Assembly (NCBI GenBank): GCA_035260545.1
Contig: DATFUZ010000069.1
Coordinates: 1 to 14,389 of the forward strand
Direction: 5' to 3'
DNA: 14,389 nt
Source: DATDDB01 sp035260545
GTDB lineage: Bacteria > Pseudomonadota > Gammaproteobacteria > Burkholderiales > Gallionellaceae
The number at the start of each line of letters is the position of its first letter. The first letter of the stretch is position 1. Under the pieces are notes generated by a model. The model saw nothing but the letters and a program-made list of their open reading frames with translations. It was not told the DNA's origin and did not search any database. The translations under genes were made by a program, and so were the position numbers. This document shows, piece by piece, positions 6,503-12,663 of this stretch.

Positions 6503-7012
6503 ATGAGCATTCGCAAGAACGCAGGTATTACTTTTGCCGCATTCGCACTGGCCCTGTTCGCCATCCAGAGCGTTCAGGCCGCTGAACCGGCTGCCGCCGA
6601 AAAGAAGAGCGAATACGTCGTCCCCAAGATCAAGCACGACCGTTACGGCAAGATCAACCTGGTTGTGCCCCTCACCACCAACGACAAGGGCATCCAGGGC
6701 ATGAAGATGCGCAACATCACCAACGGCCTGGACGCCGCCGCCGCATGGCACGGCAAGGTCAACGTGGTGGTGGTGCTCTATGCCAAGGGCCTGTCGCTGC
6801 TGGAGAATCCCGACGAGAAGTTCGCGAAGCTGATTGACACGTTGCGCGGCCGCGGCGTGCACTTCGTGGTGTGCAACAACTCCATGCGTGAGCAAGGCGT
6901 GGACTTTCACAAGCTCTACCACGTGACCGATGCGGACATCGTGCCGTCCGGCTTTCTCGAAGTGGCCTTCCTGCAGGCGCACAAGCACTTCGTCGTAGAT
7001 CCGTCCCTGTAA
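6503..7012 (+). CDS. Periplasmic DsrE-family protein
   Basis: A 169-residue protein with a clear Sec signal peptide: MSIRKN, then the hydrophobic core GITFAAFALALFAIQS and a likely cut at VQA-AEP (after residue 26). The mature part has the DsrE/YchN-type alpha/beta fold: strand INLVVPLTTND (51-61), helix MKMRNITNGLDAAAAWHG, strand KVNVVVVLYAKGLSLL (85-100), helix EKFAKLIDTLRGRG, strand VHFVVCNNSMREQGV (119-133) and the C-terminal helix GFLEVAFLQAHKHF. C124, the only cysteine, sits where this family carries its active or sulfur-binding cysteine. I chose ATG 6503 over the longer in-frame start at 6395 because AGGAG (6491-6495) lies 7 bases upstream and the signal peptide then begins properly. 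Cytoplasmic DsrE-type proteins carry or transfer sulfur; an exported one would do so in the periplasm (inference). It is the last gene of the cassette and is followed by a strong terminator. Confidence 0.88.
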   Translation: MSIRKNAGITFAAFALALFAIQSVQAAEPAAAEKKSEYVVPKIKHDRYGKINLVVPLTTNDKGIQGMKMRNITNGLDAAAAWHGKVNVVVVLYAKGLSLLENPDEKFAKLIDTLRGRGVHFVVCNNSMREQGVDFHKLYHVTDADIVPSGFLEVAFLQAHKHFVVDPSL

Positions 7013-7039
7013 GAAACAGACGCCCCTCGGGGGTGCAAG

Positions 7040-7073
7040 GGCGCCACGCCGCATCGCGGCCTGGCGCCTTTTT
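7040..7073 (+). terminator. Intrinsic terminator of the cytochrome-binding protein-DsrE cassette
   Basis: GGCGCCA (7040-7046) pairs with TGGCGCC (7062-7068), and inside it GCCGC (7048-7052) pairs with GCGGC (7056-7060) around the loop ATC, with a single C-C mismatch. TTTTT follows at 7069-7073. The stem is 12 pairs, very GC-rich, and starts 27 bases after the DsrE stop codon. A smaller CCCC-TC-GGGG hairpin (7023-7032) precedes it. It isolates the cassette from the MFS gene downstream. Confidence 0.9.
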
Positions 7074-7158
7074 CATATTTCCGTCCGGCGGCCCCGCCGC
7101 AAGGCTCGCCGCGATGGCCATTCAGGCGGTAAACTGCGAATCTTTTATCGGGACTTCC

Positions 7159-8397
7159 ATGCAAGACGCGATTCCGGTCCGTTTCGACTCGCCGCTTCGT
7201 AACCCCGGCTTTCGCAAGCTGCTGGGTTTCCGCTTCCAGATCGCCTTCGCCTACCAGATCATCGCGGTCGTGGTCGGCTGGCACATCTACCAGTTGACCC
7301 GCGACCCGCTGGCGCTGGGTCTGGTTGGCCTGGCCGAGGTGATTCCCTATTTTTCCAGCGCGCTTTTTGCGGGTTACATCGTCGACCATCATTCGCGGCG
7401 ACGTTTCGGTCTGCTGGCCAGTGCGCTGGTCTGCTGCAATGGGCTGGTGCTGGCCGCAGTCGCCCACGGCTGGCTCGCCCACCATGCGGTGTCCTGGATC
7501 TACGCCGCCATCGCGGCCGGGGGGCTGGCGCGGGCGTTCATCAGCCCGTCCTACAACGCGCTGTTTGCGCTGGTGCTGGCGCGCGAGCATTTTGCCAACG
7601 CCGCCGGGGTGAGCAGTTCTGTATTCCAGGCGGCACTGGTGGCAGGCCCCGCGCTGGGCGGCGCGCTGGTGGGCTGGACCAGCCTGACTTTTGCCTATCT
7701 GGTCGCCGCCCTGTTTGCCGTCTCGGCTACGGCCTCGCTGTTCCTGCTGCGGATTGCGGAGCCGCCGCCCGCCGCAAGCGCCCCGGTATTCGCCAGCATA
7801 GGCGAGGGGCTGCGTTTCGTGTTCGGCAACCAGGTCCTGCTGGGCGCGCAGGCGCTGGACATGTTTGCCGTGCTGTTTGGCGGCGCGATGGCCATGCTCC
7901 CGGCTTTCATACACGATGTCTACCATACCGGGCCGGAGGGCCTTGGCATCCTGCGCGCTGCGCCCGCCATCGGCGCGGTGATCACCGGCGCCATCCTGGC
8001 GCGCCATCCGCTGAAGGCGCACGCCGGGCGCTGGCTGCTTTGGGCGGTGGCGGGGTTCGGCGTGAGCATCATTCTGTTTGCACTCACGGCGCATTTCTGG
8101 GTCGCCGCCGCGCTGCTGCTGGTCTCGGGTGTATTCGACGGGGTATCCGTGGTGACGCGCGCCACCATCATGCAATTGATGACGCCGGACACCATGCGCG
8201 GACGCGTGTCGGCGATCAGCGGCCTCTTCATCGGCTCTTCGAACGAACTGGGAGCGTTCGAGTCGGGCGTGACTGCGCGCCTGATGGGGCTGATTCCCTC
8301 CGTCATCTTTGGCGGGGCCCTGTCGCTGGCCATCGTCGCCGGCACCGCGCGGCTGGCGCCGAAGCTTCGCACGCTGGACCTCAATCGCCTGGAGTAG
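7159..8397 (+). CDS. Major facilitator superfamily transporter
   Basis: A 412-residue inner-membrane protein with about 10-12 hydrophobic helices. The family loop-2/3 motif appears as AGYIVDHHSRRR (71-82: G-x3-D-x3-RR form). TM1 is near residues 26-44 and TM2 near 51-74. The central cytoplasmic linker (~200-215, EPPPAASAP) divides two six-helix halves. The C-terminal half carries the repeat of the loop motif around TMRGRVSAISGL (345-356). The pattern resembles the EntS/MFS_3 group of drug or metabolite exporters, but the substrate cannot be told. I start at ATG 7159 because the protein then opens with a short cytoplasmic leader (PLRNPGFRKLLGFR) typical of this group; an upstream in-frame ATG at 7114 would add 15 residues. 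It lies after a strong terminator, so it needs its own promoter, and it converges on the TAXI gene with 15 bases between stops. No functional link to the sulfur cassette is shown. Confidence 0.88.
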   Translation: MQDAIPVRFDSPLRNPGFRKLLGFRFQIAFAYQIIAVVVGWHIYQLTRDPLALGLVGLAEVIPYFSSALFAGYIVDHHSRRRFGLLASALVCCNGLVLAAVAHGWLAHHAVSWIYAAIAAGGLARAFISPSYNALFALVLAREHFANAAGVSSSVFQAALVAGPALGGALVGWTSLTFAYLVAALFAVSATASLFLLRIAEPPPAASAPVFASIGEGLRFVFGNQVLLGAQALDMFAVLFGGAMAMLPAFIHDVYHTGPEGLGILRAAPAIGAVITGAILARHPLKAHAGRWLLWAVAGFGVSIILFALTAHFWVAAALLLVSGVFDGVSVVTRATIMQLMTPDTMRGRVSAISGLFIGSSNELGAFESGVTARLMGLIPSVIFGGALSLAIVAGTARLAPKLRTLDLNRLE

Positions 8398-8416
8398 GCT
8401 CGTCGCGGACGCCTAC
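8394..8416. terminator. Possible bidirectional hairpin between convergent genes
   Basis: GTAGGC (8394-8399) pairs with GCCTAC (8411-8416), and the inner GTC/GAC (8402-8404/8408-8410) extends the stem around GCG with a two-base bulge. The TAG stop of the MFS gene lies in the left arm and the TAG stop of the minus-strand TAXI gene lies in the right arm, so the same palindrome ends both messages. No T-run follows on either strand, so termination strength is doubtful. Confidence 0.35.
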
Positions 8417-9744
8417 CTGATCTGGGATCGCACCAGTGCGATGTGCGTCCGCAATTCGTACAGGTGGCTGGAGAAGGCGACCGGCAGGCGCATGTGGTTG
8501 ACGCGGTATTCGATCGCATCCAGTTCTCTGCGGCAGGTTTCCGGGTCTAGCGGATGCTGCCGGCTGTGCAACTGGGTTTCCAGGTAGCGCAGTTCACCGT
8601 ACAGCTTGTAAATTCGCGACTTCACCAGCCAGGCATAGACCGAAGGCGCCATGCGTGTGACCGGGATGGCCAGTGCGATCAGCGGCACGAGGACGATCAG
8701 CACGCGATTGAGGAAGGTGGCCGCCCAGAACGGCAGGTAGCGGTCGAAGAACGGCAAGCCGGATTCGTAGAACTTGCGGGCTTGGGGGCTCAATTCGAAA
8801 TCGCTGTCCTTGTCGGAAGGAAATTCGTGCGCCTTTTGGAGCATGCCTGCGGTACCGTGGACGCGCGAGATGACCTTGAGCACGAGGTAAACCAGCGCCG
8901 GGTGCATCGATTCCCGGGCCACCAGCGTCACAGTCGGTACGAGCAGGTTGACCGGGTGCGCGGGAATATTGCGCTCCAGGTTCAGGGCGCCCTCGGGCAG
9001 CACCAGATGGTGCAGGTAGGTGAACTGCCGGGAGTAAGCCTCGGCCTCGTCCAGGTCAGCCATCACGAAATCGGGATTTGCCGCCAGGTCCTGCACGGTC
9101 GGAGAGGTGGGCAGTCCCGAGATGAAGATCGTATCGACGATGCCGTGCTGCAATGCGGCCTCTGCCGCGTCATCGCCCATGGGCAGCAAGGTGCTATTCC
9201 CCGCGGTGACCCCGGCTGCGTTCAGGATGGTGCGGGCGAGAATGCTGGTGCCGCTGCCACCTTCGCCGACACCGATGCGCTTCCCTTTTAGCGACGACAA
9301 ATGGACCACCATATGGCCCTTGCGGCTGAAAACCCACAGGGGCTGGTAGTACAGGCTCCCCAGCGAAACGATGCCGACAGTGGATTCGGAGCTGGCCGTG
9401 CCGCCTTCCAGAAACGCCATGTCCACCTTGCCGCCCGGCTGCCGCAATTGCTCCATGATCTCGACCGGGCCCGAGGCTTCCTGGATCTTGAGCGAGATAC
9501 CGTCCTGCTGGAGCAGGGCGCCATACAGCCGCGCAAACGCGAGGTAGTCGGAATTGTGCTTGCTGACCGCAATGACGATGGTTTTGGGCGGTGCAGGATC
9601 GGCCAGCCAATAACCGCCGACGATGATGAACAAGAGCGCCGCAATGTAGGGCAGGGCCGATTTCAGCGCCTCCCTCGGCAGCGACACGCGCACATCGTCC
9701 TGGGCGTCGTTGCTGCCGTCGGGAGTGGGATCAACGGTCCTCAT
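8413..9744 (-). CDS. TAXI-family (TRAP-associated) solute-binding protein, membrane-anchored at both ends
   Basis: A 443-residue protein. A polar cytoplasmic N-terminus (1-28) leads to one membrane helix (~30-47, ALPYIAALLFIIVGGYWL). Residues ~53-320 form the TAXI-type periplasmic binding domain: KTIVIAVSKHNSDY, VDMAFLEGGTAS (108-119), LSSLKGKRIGVGEGGSGTS (149-167, the family's most typical stretch), GDDAAEAALQHGIVDTIFIS and HPALVYLVLKV. Most TAXI proteins are free periplasmic proteins that feed a fused 4TM-12TM TRAP permease. Here a second membrane helix (~346-362) follows, then a cytoplasmic tail of ~80 residues with helical, charged character (ELRYLETQLHSR, ETCRRELDAIEYRVNHMR). No TRAP permease gene is in the window. 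The double anchor and tail suggest sensing or an accessory role instead of delivery (inference). It begins 40 bases after smpB on the same strand; no clear ribosome-binding site precedes ATG 9744. Confidence 0.85.
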   Translation of the reverse strand: MRTVDPTPDGSNDAQDDVRVSLPREALKSALPYIAALLFIIVGGYWLADPAPPKTIVIAVSKHNSDYLAFARLYGALLQQDGISLKIQEASGPVEIMEQLRQPGGKVDMAFLEGGTASSESTVGIVSLGSLYYQPLWVFSRKGHMVVHLSSLKGKRIGVGEGGSGTSILARTILNAAGVTAGNSTLLPMGDDAAEAALQHGIVDTIFISGLPTSPTVQDLAANPDFVMADLDEAEAYSRQFTYLHHLVLPEGALNLERNIPAHPVNLLVPTVTLVARESMHPALVYLVLKVISRVHGTAGMLQKAHEFPSDKDSDFELSPQARKFYESGLPFFDRYLPFWAATFLNRVLIVLVPLIALAIPVTRMAPSVYAWLVKSRIYKLYGELRYLETQLHSRQHPLDPETCRRELDAIEYRVNHMRLPVAFSSHLYELRTHIALVRSQIR

Positions 9745-9784
9745 TTGCGGGGCGTGGTTCCGTGACGGTGGCCGGGCGGAAACG

Positions 9785-10234
9785 TCACGCGACGTGCTTC
9801 TTCATCGCCGCCTGCGCTTCGCGCTGGGCGTCGCGCTCCTTTTCGGAGGCGCGCTTGTCGTGCTGCTTCTTGCCTCTGGCCAGTCCGATATTCAATTTGA
9901 TCCGGCCGTTCTTGAAATGCAGGTCCAGCGGCATCAGGGTGTAGCCGGCCCGTTGCACCTTGCCGATCAGTTTGTCTATTTCAAGGGCATGGAGCAGGAG
10001 CTTGCGCGTGCGTGTCGGATCGGGCACAACATGGGTGGAGGCGGACGCGAGCGGGCTGATGTGCGAGCCGAAAAGGTATAATGCCCCGTCTTTCACTGTG
10101 ACGTACGCTTCCTTGAGGTTGGCGCGGCCGGCGCGGATAGCCTTGACTTCCCAGCCTTCCAGCACCAGGCCGGCTTCGTAGCGGTCCTCGATGAAGTAGT
10201 CATGGAAGGCTTTTTTGTTTTGGATAATGCTCAT
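9785..10234 (-). CDS. smpB: SsrA-binding protein SmpB
   Basis: A 149-residue RNA-binding protein that partners tmRNA in ribosome rescue (trans-translation). The N-terminal beta-barrel hallmarks are intact: NKKAFHDYFIEDRYEAGLVL (6-25), GWEVKAIRAGRANLKEAYV (27-45), then LFGSHISPL and RTRKLLLH. The C-terminal part has GKKQHDKRASEKERD (121-135) followed by a basic, helical tail that enters the ribosome. The length is near the ~150-160 residues usual for the family. The tmRNA gene itself is not in the window. smpB is divergent from ratA with only 41 bases between the starts, the same pairing known in E. coli. The start ATG 10234-10232 is the family start, but no Shine-Dalgarno stands in front of it. 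Confidence 0.97.
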   Translation of the reverse strand: MSIIQNKKAFHDYFIEDRYEAGLVLEGWEVKAIRAGRANLKEAYVTVKDGALYLFGSHISPLASASTHVVPDPTRTRKLLLHALEIDKLIGKVQRAGYTLMPLDLHFKNGRIKLNIGLARGKKQHDKRASEKERDAQREAQAAMKKHVA

Positions 10235-10248
10235 ATTATGCGTATTCT
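10220..10248 (+). promoter_or_regulatory. Weak candidate promoter of ratA overlapping that of smpB
   Basis: On the plus strand TTGGAT (10220-10225) and TATTCT (10243-10248) are separated by 17 bases. Each matches its consensus only partly (three and four of six). The -10 lies on the same bases as the smpB -10 element, so the two divergent genes would compete for polymerase. Offered only because ratA must be transcribed from this 41-base gap or from within smpB. Confidence 0.25.
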
Positions 10249-10252
10249 ATCA
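10244..10252 (-). promoter_or_regulatory. Extended -10 promoter of smpB, giving a very short leader
   Basis: On the minus strand TGATAGAAT (10252-10244) is an extended -10 element: TG, one base, then TAGAAT, five of six matches to consensus. Initiation about seven bases downstream would fall near 10237, leaving roughly 3 bases before the ATG at 10234. A recognisable -35 is absent, which is usual for extended -10 promoters. Confidence 0.45.
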
Positions 10253-10275
10253 GTTTTGGCAGTGGGCCCGCTGAC

Positions 10276-10713
10276 ATGGCTATCGTAGAAAAATCGGTTC
10301 TGGCGCCTTACACTGCGGAGCAGATGTTTGCACTGGTCGATGACGTGGCGTCCTACCCGCGCTTTCTCCCCTGGTGCGGTGGCGCGAGCGTGAGCACGGT
10401 GGATGCCAACACCGTGCATGCGACGGTGGACATCGATTACCACCGAATCAAACACAGCTTCACCACCGAGAATGTGCGGCAAGCATCTGAAAAGATTAAT
10501 ATAAAGCTGATGAGCGGGCCGTTCAGCAAGCTCGAGGGATCGTGGCTTTTCATCCCGCTCAGCGATTCTGCCTGTAAAATAGAGCTCAGGCTCCATTACG
10601 AATTCTCCAACAAGCTGCTGGAAATGGCGGTGGGGCCGGTGTTCCACTATATTGCCAACAACTTCGTGGACGCCTTTGTCCATCGCGCGGACCAGATATA
10701 CACGGGTAAATGA
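10276..10713 (+). CDS. ratA: RatA / Coq10-like START-domain protein
   Basis: A 145-residue cytosolic protein of the START/polyketide-cyclase fold. It opens with MAIVEKSVLAPYTAEQMFALV, followed by the family's signature VASYPRFLPWCGGA (24-37). Then come TVDIDYHRIKHSFTTEN, the KINIKLMSGPF strand-turn and the long C-terminal helix VGPVFHYIANNFVDAFVHRA. In E. coli RatA is the gene divergent from smpB; it has been described as a ribosome-associated inhibitor of subunit joining, and its eukaryotic relative Coq10 binds ubiquinone. Which role applies here cannot be told. Its stop codon overlaps the first ATG of rnfH in an ATGA, so the two are translationally coupled. Confidence 0.93.
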   Translation: MAIVEKSVLAPYTAEQMFALVDDVASYPRFLPWCGGASVSTVDANTVHATVDIDYHRIKHSFTTENVRQASEKINIKLMSGPFSKLEGSWLFIPLSDSACKIELRLHYEFSNKLLEMAVGPVFHYIANNFVDAFVHRADQIYTGK

Positions 10714-11063
10714 GCGACATGCCAAACGAGCAGAATGCCATGCCAGACCAGCAGAATGCCATGATAGACATCGAGGTGGTTTACGCCCTGCCGCACGAGC
10801 AGGCCCTGCTCAAGGTCAGGGTGCCCCGCGGCGCCACGGTTGCCCAGGCGGTCGACGCGTCTGGCATAGTTGGGCGTTATCCGGACATAGACCTCGCGCA
10901 GAACAAGCTCGGGATCTACGGCAAGCTGACCAAGCCGGATGCGGTGTTGCGCGATCGCGACCGCGTGGAGATATATCGCCCGCTGATCGCCGACCCCAAG
11001 GAGGTCCGCCGCAAGCGCGCCGAAGAGGGGAAGGTCATGAAAAAAGGCGGCGGCGATGCCTGA
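10710..11063 (+). CDS. rnfH: RnfH-family protein (RatB), with extended N-terminus
   Basis: A 117-residue protein with a ubiquitin-like beta-grasp fold. The conserved core begins at MIDIEVVYALPHEQALLKV (residue 18 on) and includes GATVAQAVDASGI, NKLGIYGKLTKPDAVLRDRDRVEIYRPL and DPKEVRRKRAEE (about 95-106), all typical. Family members usually start directly at the residue-18 methionine. Here two 7-residue units, MPNEQNA and MPDQQNA, precede it, encoded by a 21-base imperfect tandem repeat. The start at 10710 is supported by the ATGA overlap with ratA; ATG 10719, 10740 and 10761 are in frame and possible too. The function of the family is poorly defined; it is the usual partner of ratA. Confidence 0.92.
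   Translation: MSDMPNEQNAMPDQQNAMIDIEVVYALPHEQALLKVRVPRGATVAQAVDASGIVGRYPDIDLAQNKLGIYGKLTKPDAVLRDRDRVEIYRPLIADPKEVRRKRAEEGKVMKKGGGDA
10719..10760 (+). repeat. 21-base tandem duplication at the start of rnfH
   Basis: Two adjacent 21-base units, 10719-10739 and 10740-10760, differ at two positions. Each starts with ATGCCA and ends with CAGAATGCC, and each encodes a seven-residue unit beginning with Met. The next base starts the canonical ATG at 10761. The repeat keeps frame and creates three in-frame ATG codons spaced 21 bases apart. Confidence 0.85.
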
Positions 11064-11085
11064 AGCTTTCGGCAATCGCTGCTGG

Positions 11086-11107
11086 CGCGCGGCGTGCGTG
11101 CCGCGCG
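11086..11107 (+). other. Perfect GC hairpin between rnfH and the PHP gene
   Basis: CGCGCGGC (11086-11093) pairs perfectly with GCCGCGCG (11100-11107) around the loop GTGCGT, in the 65-base gap after rnfH. No T-run follows, so a simple intrinsic terminator is unlikely; it may be an RNA-processing or stability element. The PHP gene start follows 21 bases later. Confidence 0.45.
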
Positions 11108-11128
11108 GCACACAGACAGGGTATCAGG

Positions 11129-12025
11129 ATGCTTGATTACGATTTGCATTGCCACTCCACCGTGTCGGACGGCACGCTGGCCCCCGTAGAACTGGTGGCG
11201 TACGCCGCGTCTCGCGGCGTGAAGGTCTTGTCGCTGACCGACCACGACGATCTGGACGGCTTGGCGGCCGCGCGCGCCGCAGCTGCGCAGCACGGCATCC
11301 GTTTCATCGACGGCGTCGAAATTTCCGTGACCTGGCGCGAGGACGTCACCATTCATATCGTCGGACTGAACATCGATCCGGCCTATGCACCCCTCGCGCA
11401 GGGGCTGATCGACGGTCGCCGGGGGCGCGTCGAGCGCGCGCACCGCATGGCCGATTCGCTTGCGGCGGCCGGCATCGGCGGCGCCTTCGAGGGCGCCATG
11501 CGCTTCGTGGGTAACCCCGAATTCATCGGCCGCACCCATTTCGCGCGCTTCCTGGTCGAGACCGGGCACGCCAAGGATATCGGCTCCGTCTTCAAGCATT
11601 TCCTGGTGAAGGGCAAGCCCGGCTTCGTCGAGCACGAGTGGACCACGCTGGCCGAAGCGGTCGAGTGGATCATCGGCAGCGGCGGTGTCGCGGTGCTGGC
11701 GCATCCCGGGCGCTACACCATGGGGCGCAAGCCTCTGAGCAGAAAGGCGATGCGCGACCTGCTGGCCGAGTTCACGGAACTGGGCGGCCGCGCGATCGAA
11801 GTGGTCAGCGGCAGCCACACGCCGCAGCAGTGCGCCGAGGCCGCGCACCTCGCGCAGGAGTTCGGCCTGCTCGCATCGGCGGGGTCGGATTTCCACGGGC
11901 CCGGCGAGAGCTATCGGGACATGGGCCGCCTGCCCGATCTGCCCGTCGGCTGCCGTCCGGTGTGGGAAGCCTGGGAAGGTGGCGCCGCATCGAGCGGCGC
12001 GGTTGCCGTTGCGGGAAGCGCCTGA
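11129..12025 (+). CDS. PHP-domain 3',5'-nucleoside bisphosphate phosphatase / RNase AM-type protein (YciV family)
   Basis: A 298-residue cytosolic metalloenzyme of the PHP family. Metal-binding motifs are all present: DLHCHSTVSDG (5-15, with H7, H9 and D14), LTDHDDLDG (36-44), GVEIS (E64), IHIVG (H76), RTHFARFL (H137), VLAHPGRY (H192) and GSDFHG (D254, H256). Between the motifs lies the insertion typical of this group (~95-170, EFIGRTHFARFLVETG). Characterised relatives include the Chromobacterium pAp phosphatase and E. coli YciV/RNase AM, a 5'-3' exoribonuclease that trims rRNA 5' ends; either or both activities could apply. I start at ATG 11129, since it places the first motif at the family position; the longer open frame upstream overlaps rnfH and encodes nothing recognisable. 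The stop is two bases before the yciO start, which argues for one operon. The Ala/Gly/Ser-rich tail (283-298) is probably unstructured. Confidence 0.92.
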   Translation: MLDYDLHCHSTVSDGTLAPVELVAYAASRGVKVLSLTDHDDLDGLAAARAAAAQHGIRFIDGVEISVTWREDVTIHIVGLNIDPAYAPLAQGLIDGRRGRVERAHRMADSLAAAGIGGAFEGAMRFVGNPEFIGRTHFARFLVETGHAKDIGSVFKHFLVKGKPGFVEHEWTTLAEAVEWIIGSGGVAVLAHPGRYTMGRKPLSRKAMRDLLAEFTELGGRAIEVVSGSHTPQQCAEAAHLAQEFGLLASAGSDFHGPGESYRDMGRLPDLPVGCRPVWEAWEGGAASSGAVAVAGSA

Positions 12026-12027
12026 GC

Positions 12028-12657
12028 ATGGCGCAGCTTTTCGCGGTCCATCCGGATAACCCGCAGCAGCGCCTGATCCGGCAGGCGGCCGCCATGGTGC
12101 GCGAGGGCGCGGTGATCGCCTACCCCACCGATTCGAGTTATGCGCTGGGCTGCCATCTCGGCGACAAGGATGCCTTGCAGCGCATGCGCCAGATACGCGG
12201 TGTGGGCGAGGATCACTATTTCACCCTCATGTGCCGCGACCTTTCCGAAATTTCGCACTATGCACGCGTGAACAACGTGCAATTCCGCCAGATCAAGCAC
12301 AACACTCCGGGCAGCTACACCTTCATCCTCGTGGCGACCAAGGAAGTGCCGCGGCGGCTGCAGCATCCCAAGCGCAGCACCGTCGGCCTGCGCATCCCCG
12401 ATAACGCGGTGGCGCTGGCGCTGCTGGAAGAGCTGGGCGAGCCGCTGTTGAGCACGACGCTGATCCTGCCCGGCGACGAAGGTCCGCTGGGAGATGCCGA
12501 AGAGATACGGACGCGGCTGGACCGGCAGGTCGACCTCGTGCTGGACGGCGGTTCCGTCGGAAACGAACCGACCACGGTGATCGACCTGACCGGCGAGGCG
12601 CCGGAGGTGCTGCGCCTGGGCCGGGGCGACATCTCGCCGTTCGGCATGGAGGCATAA
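12028..12657 (+). CDS. YciO-type protein of the Sua5/YrdC/TsaC family
   Basis: A 209-residue protein with a single YrdC-like domain and no Sua5 C-terminal domain. Recognisable segments are AAAMVREGAVIAYPTDSSYALG (24-45), LQRMRQIRGVGEDHYFTLMC (51-70), NTPGSYTFILVATKEVPR (91-108), RSTVGLRIPDN (114-124), LLSTTLIL (138-145) and NEPTTVIDLTGEAPEVLRLGRGDIS (174-198). TsaC/Sua5 members make threonylcarbamoyl-AMP for the t6A tRNA modification. The HYFTL version of the family's nucleotide-binding region and the PTDSSYALG form point to the YciO branch, whose cellular role is less clear and which does not normally replace TsaC. It sits in the conserved PHP - yciO - protease - trpS run. ATG 12028 is two bases past the preceding stop. 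Confidence 0.9.
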   Translation: MAQLFAVHPDNPQQRLIRQAAAMVREGAVIAYPTDSSYALGCHLGDKDALQRMRQIRGVGEDHYFTLMCRDLSEISHYARVNNVQFRQIKHNTPGSYTFILVATKEVPRRLQHPKRSTVGLRIPDNAVALALLEELGEPLLSTTLILPGDEGPLGDAEEIRTRLDRQVDLVLDGGSVGNEPTTVIDLTGEAPEVLRLGRGDISPFGMEA

Positions 12658-12663
12658 GACCGG

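Noticed and set aside
6916..8175. Long minus-strand open frame (419 codons) opposite the DsrE end and the MFS gene
   Set aside because: The product is rich in Arg, Gly, Gln and His with no domain, and it crosses the terminator at 7040-7073. The plus strand encodes a clear transporter. It is a shadow caused by high GC.
10652..11128. Upstream extension of the PHP gene frame, overlapping ratA and rnfH
   Set aside because: The extension reads as Arg/Gly-rich nonsense, and the PHP metal motif needs the start at 11129.
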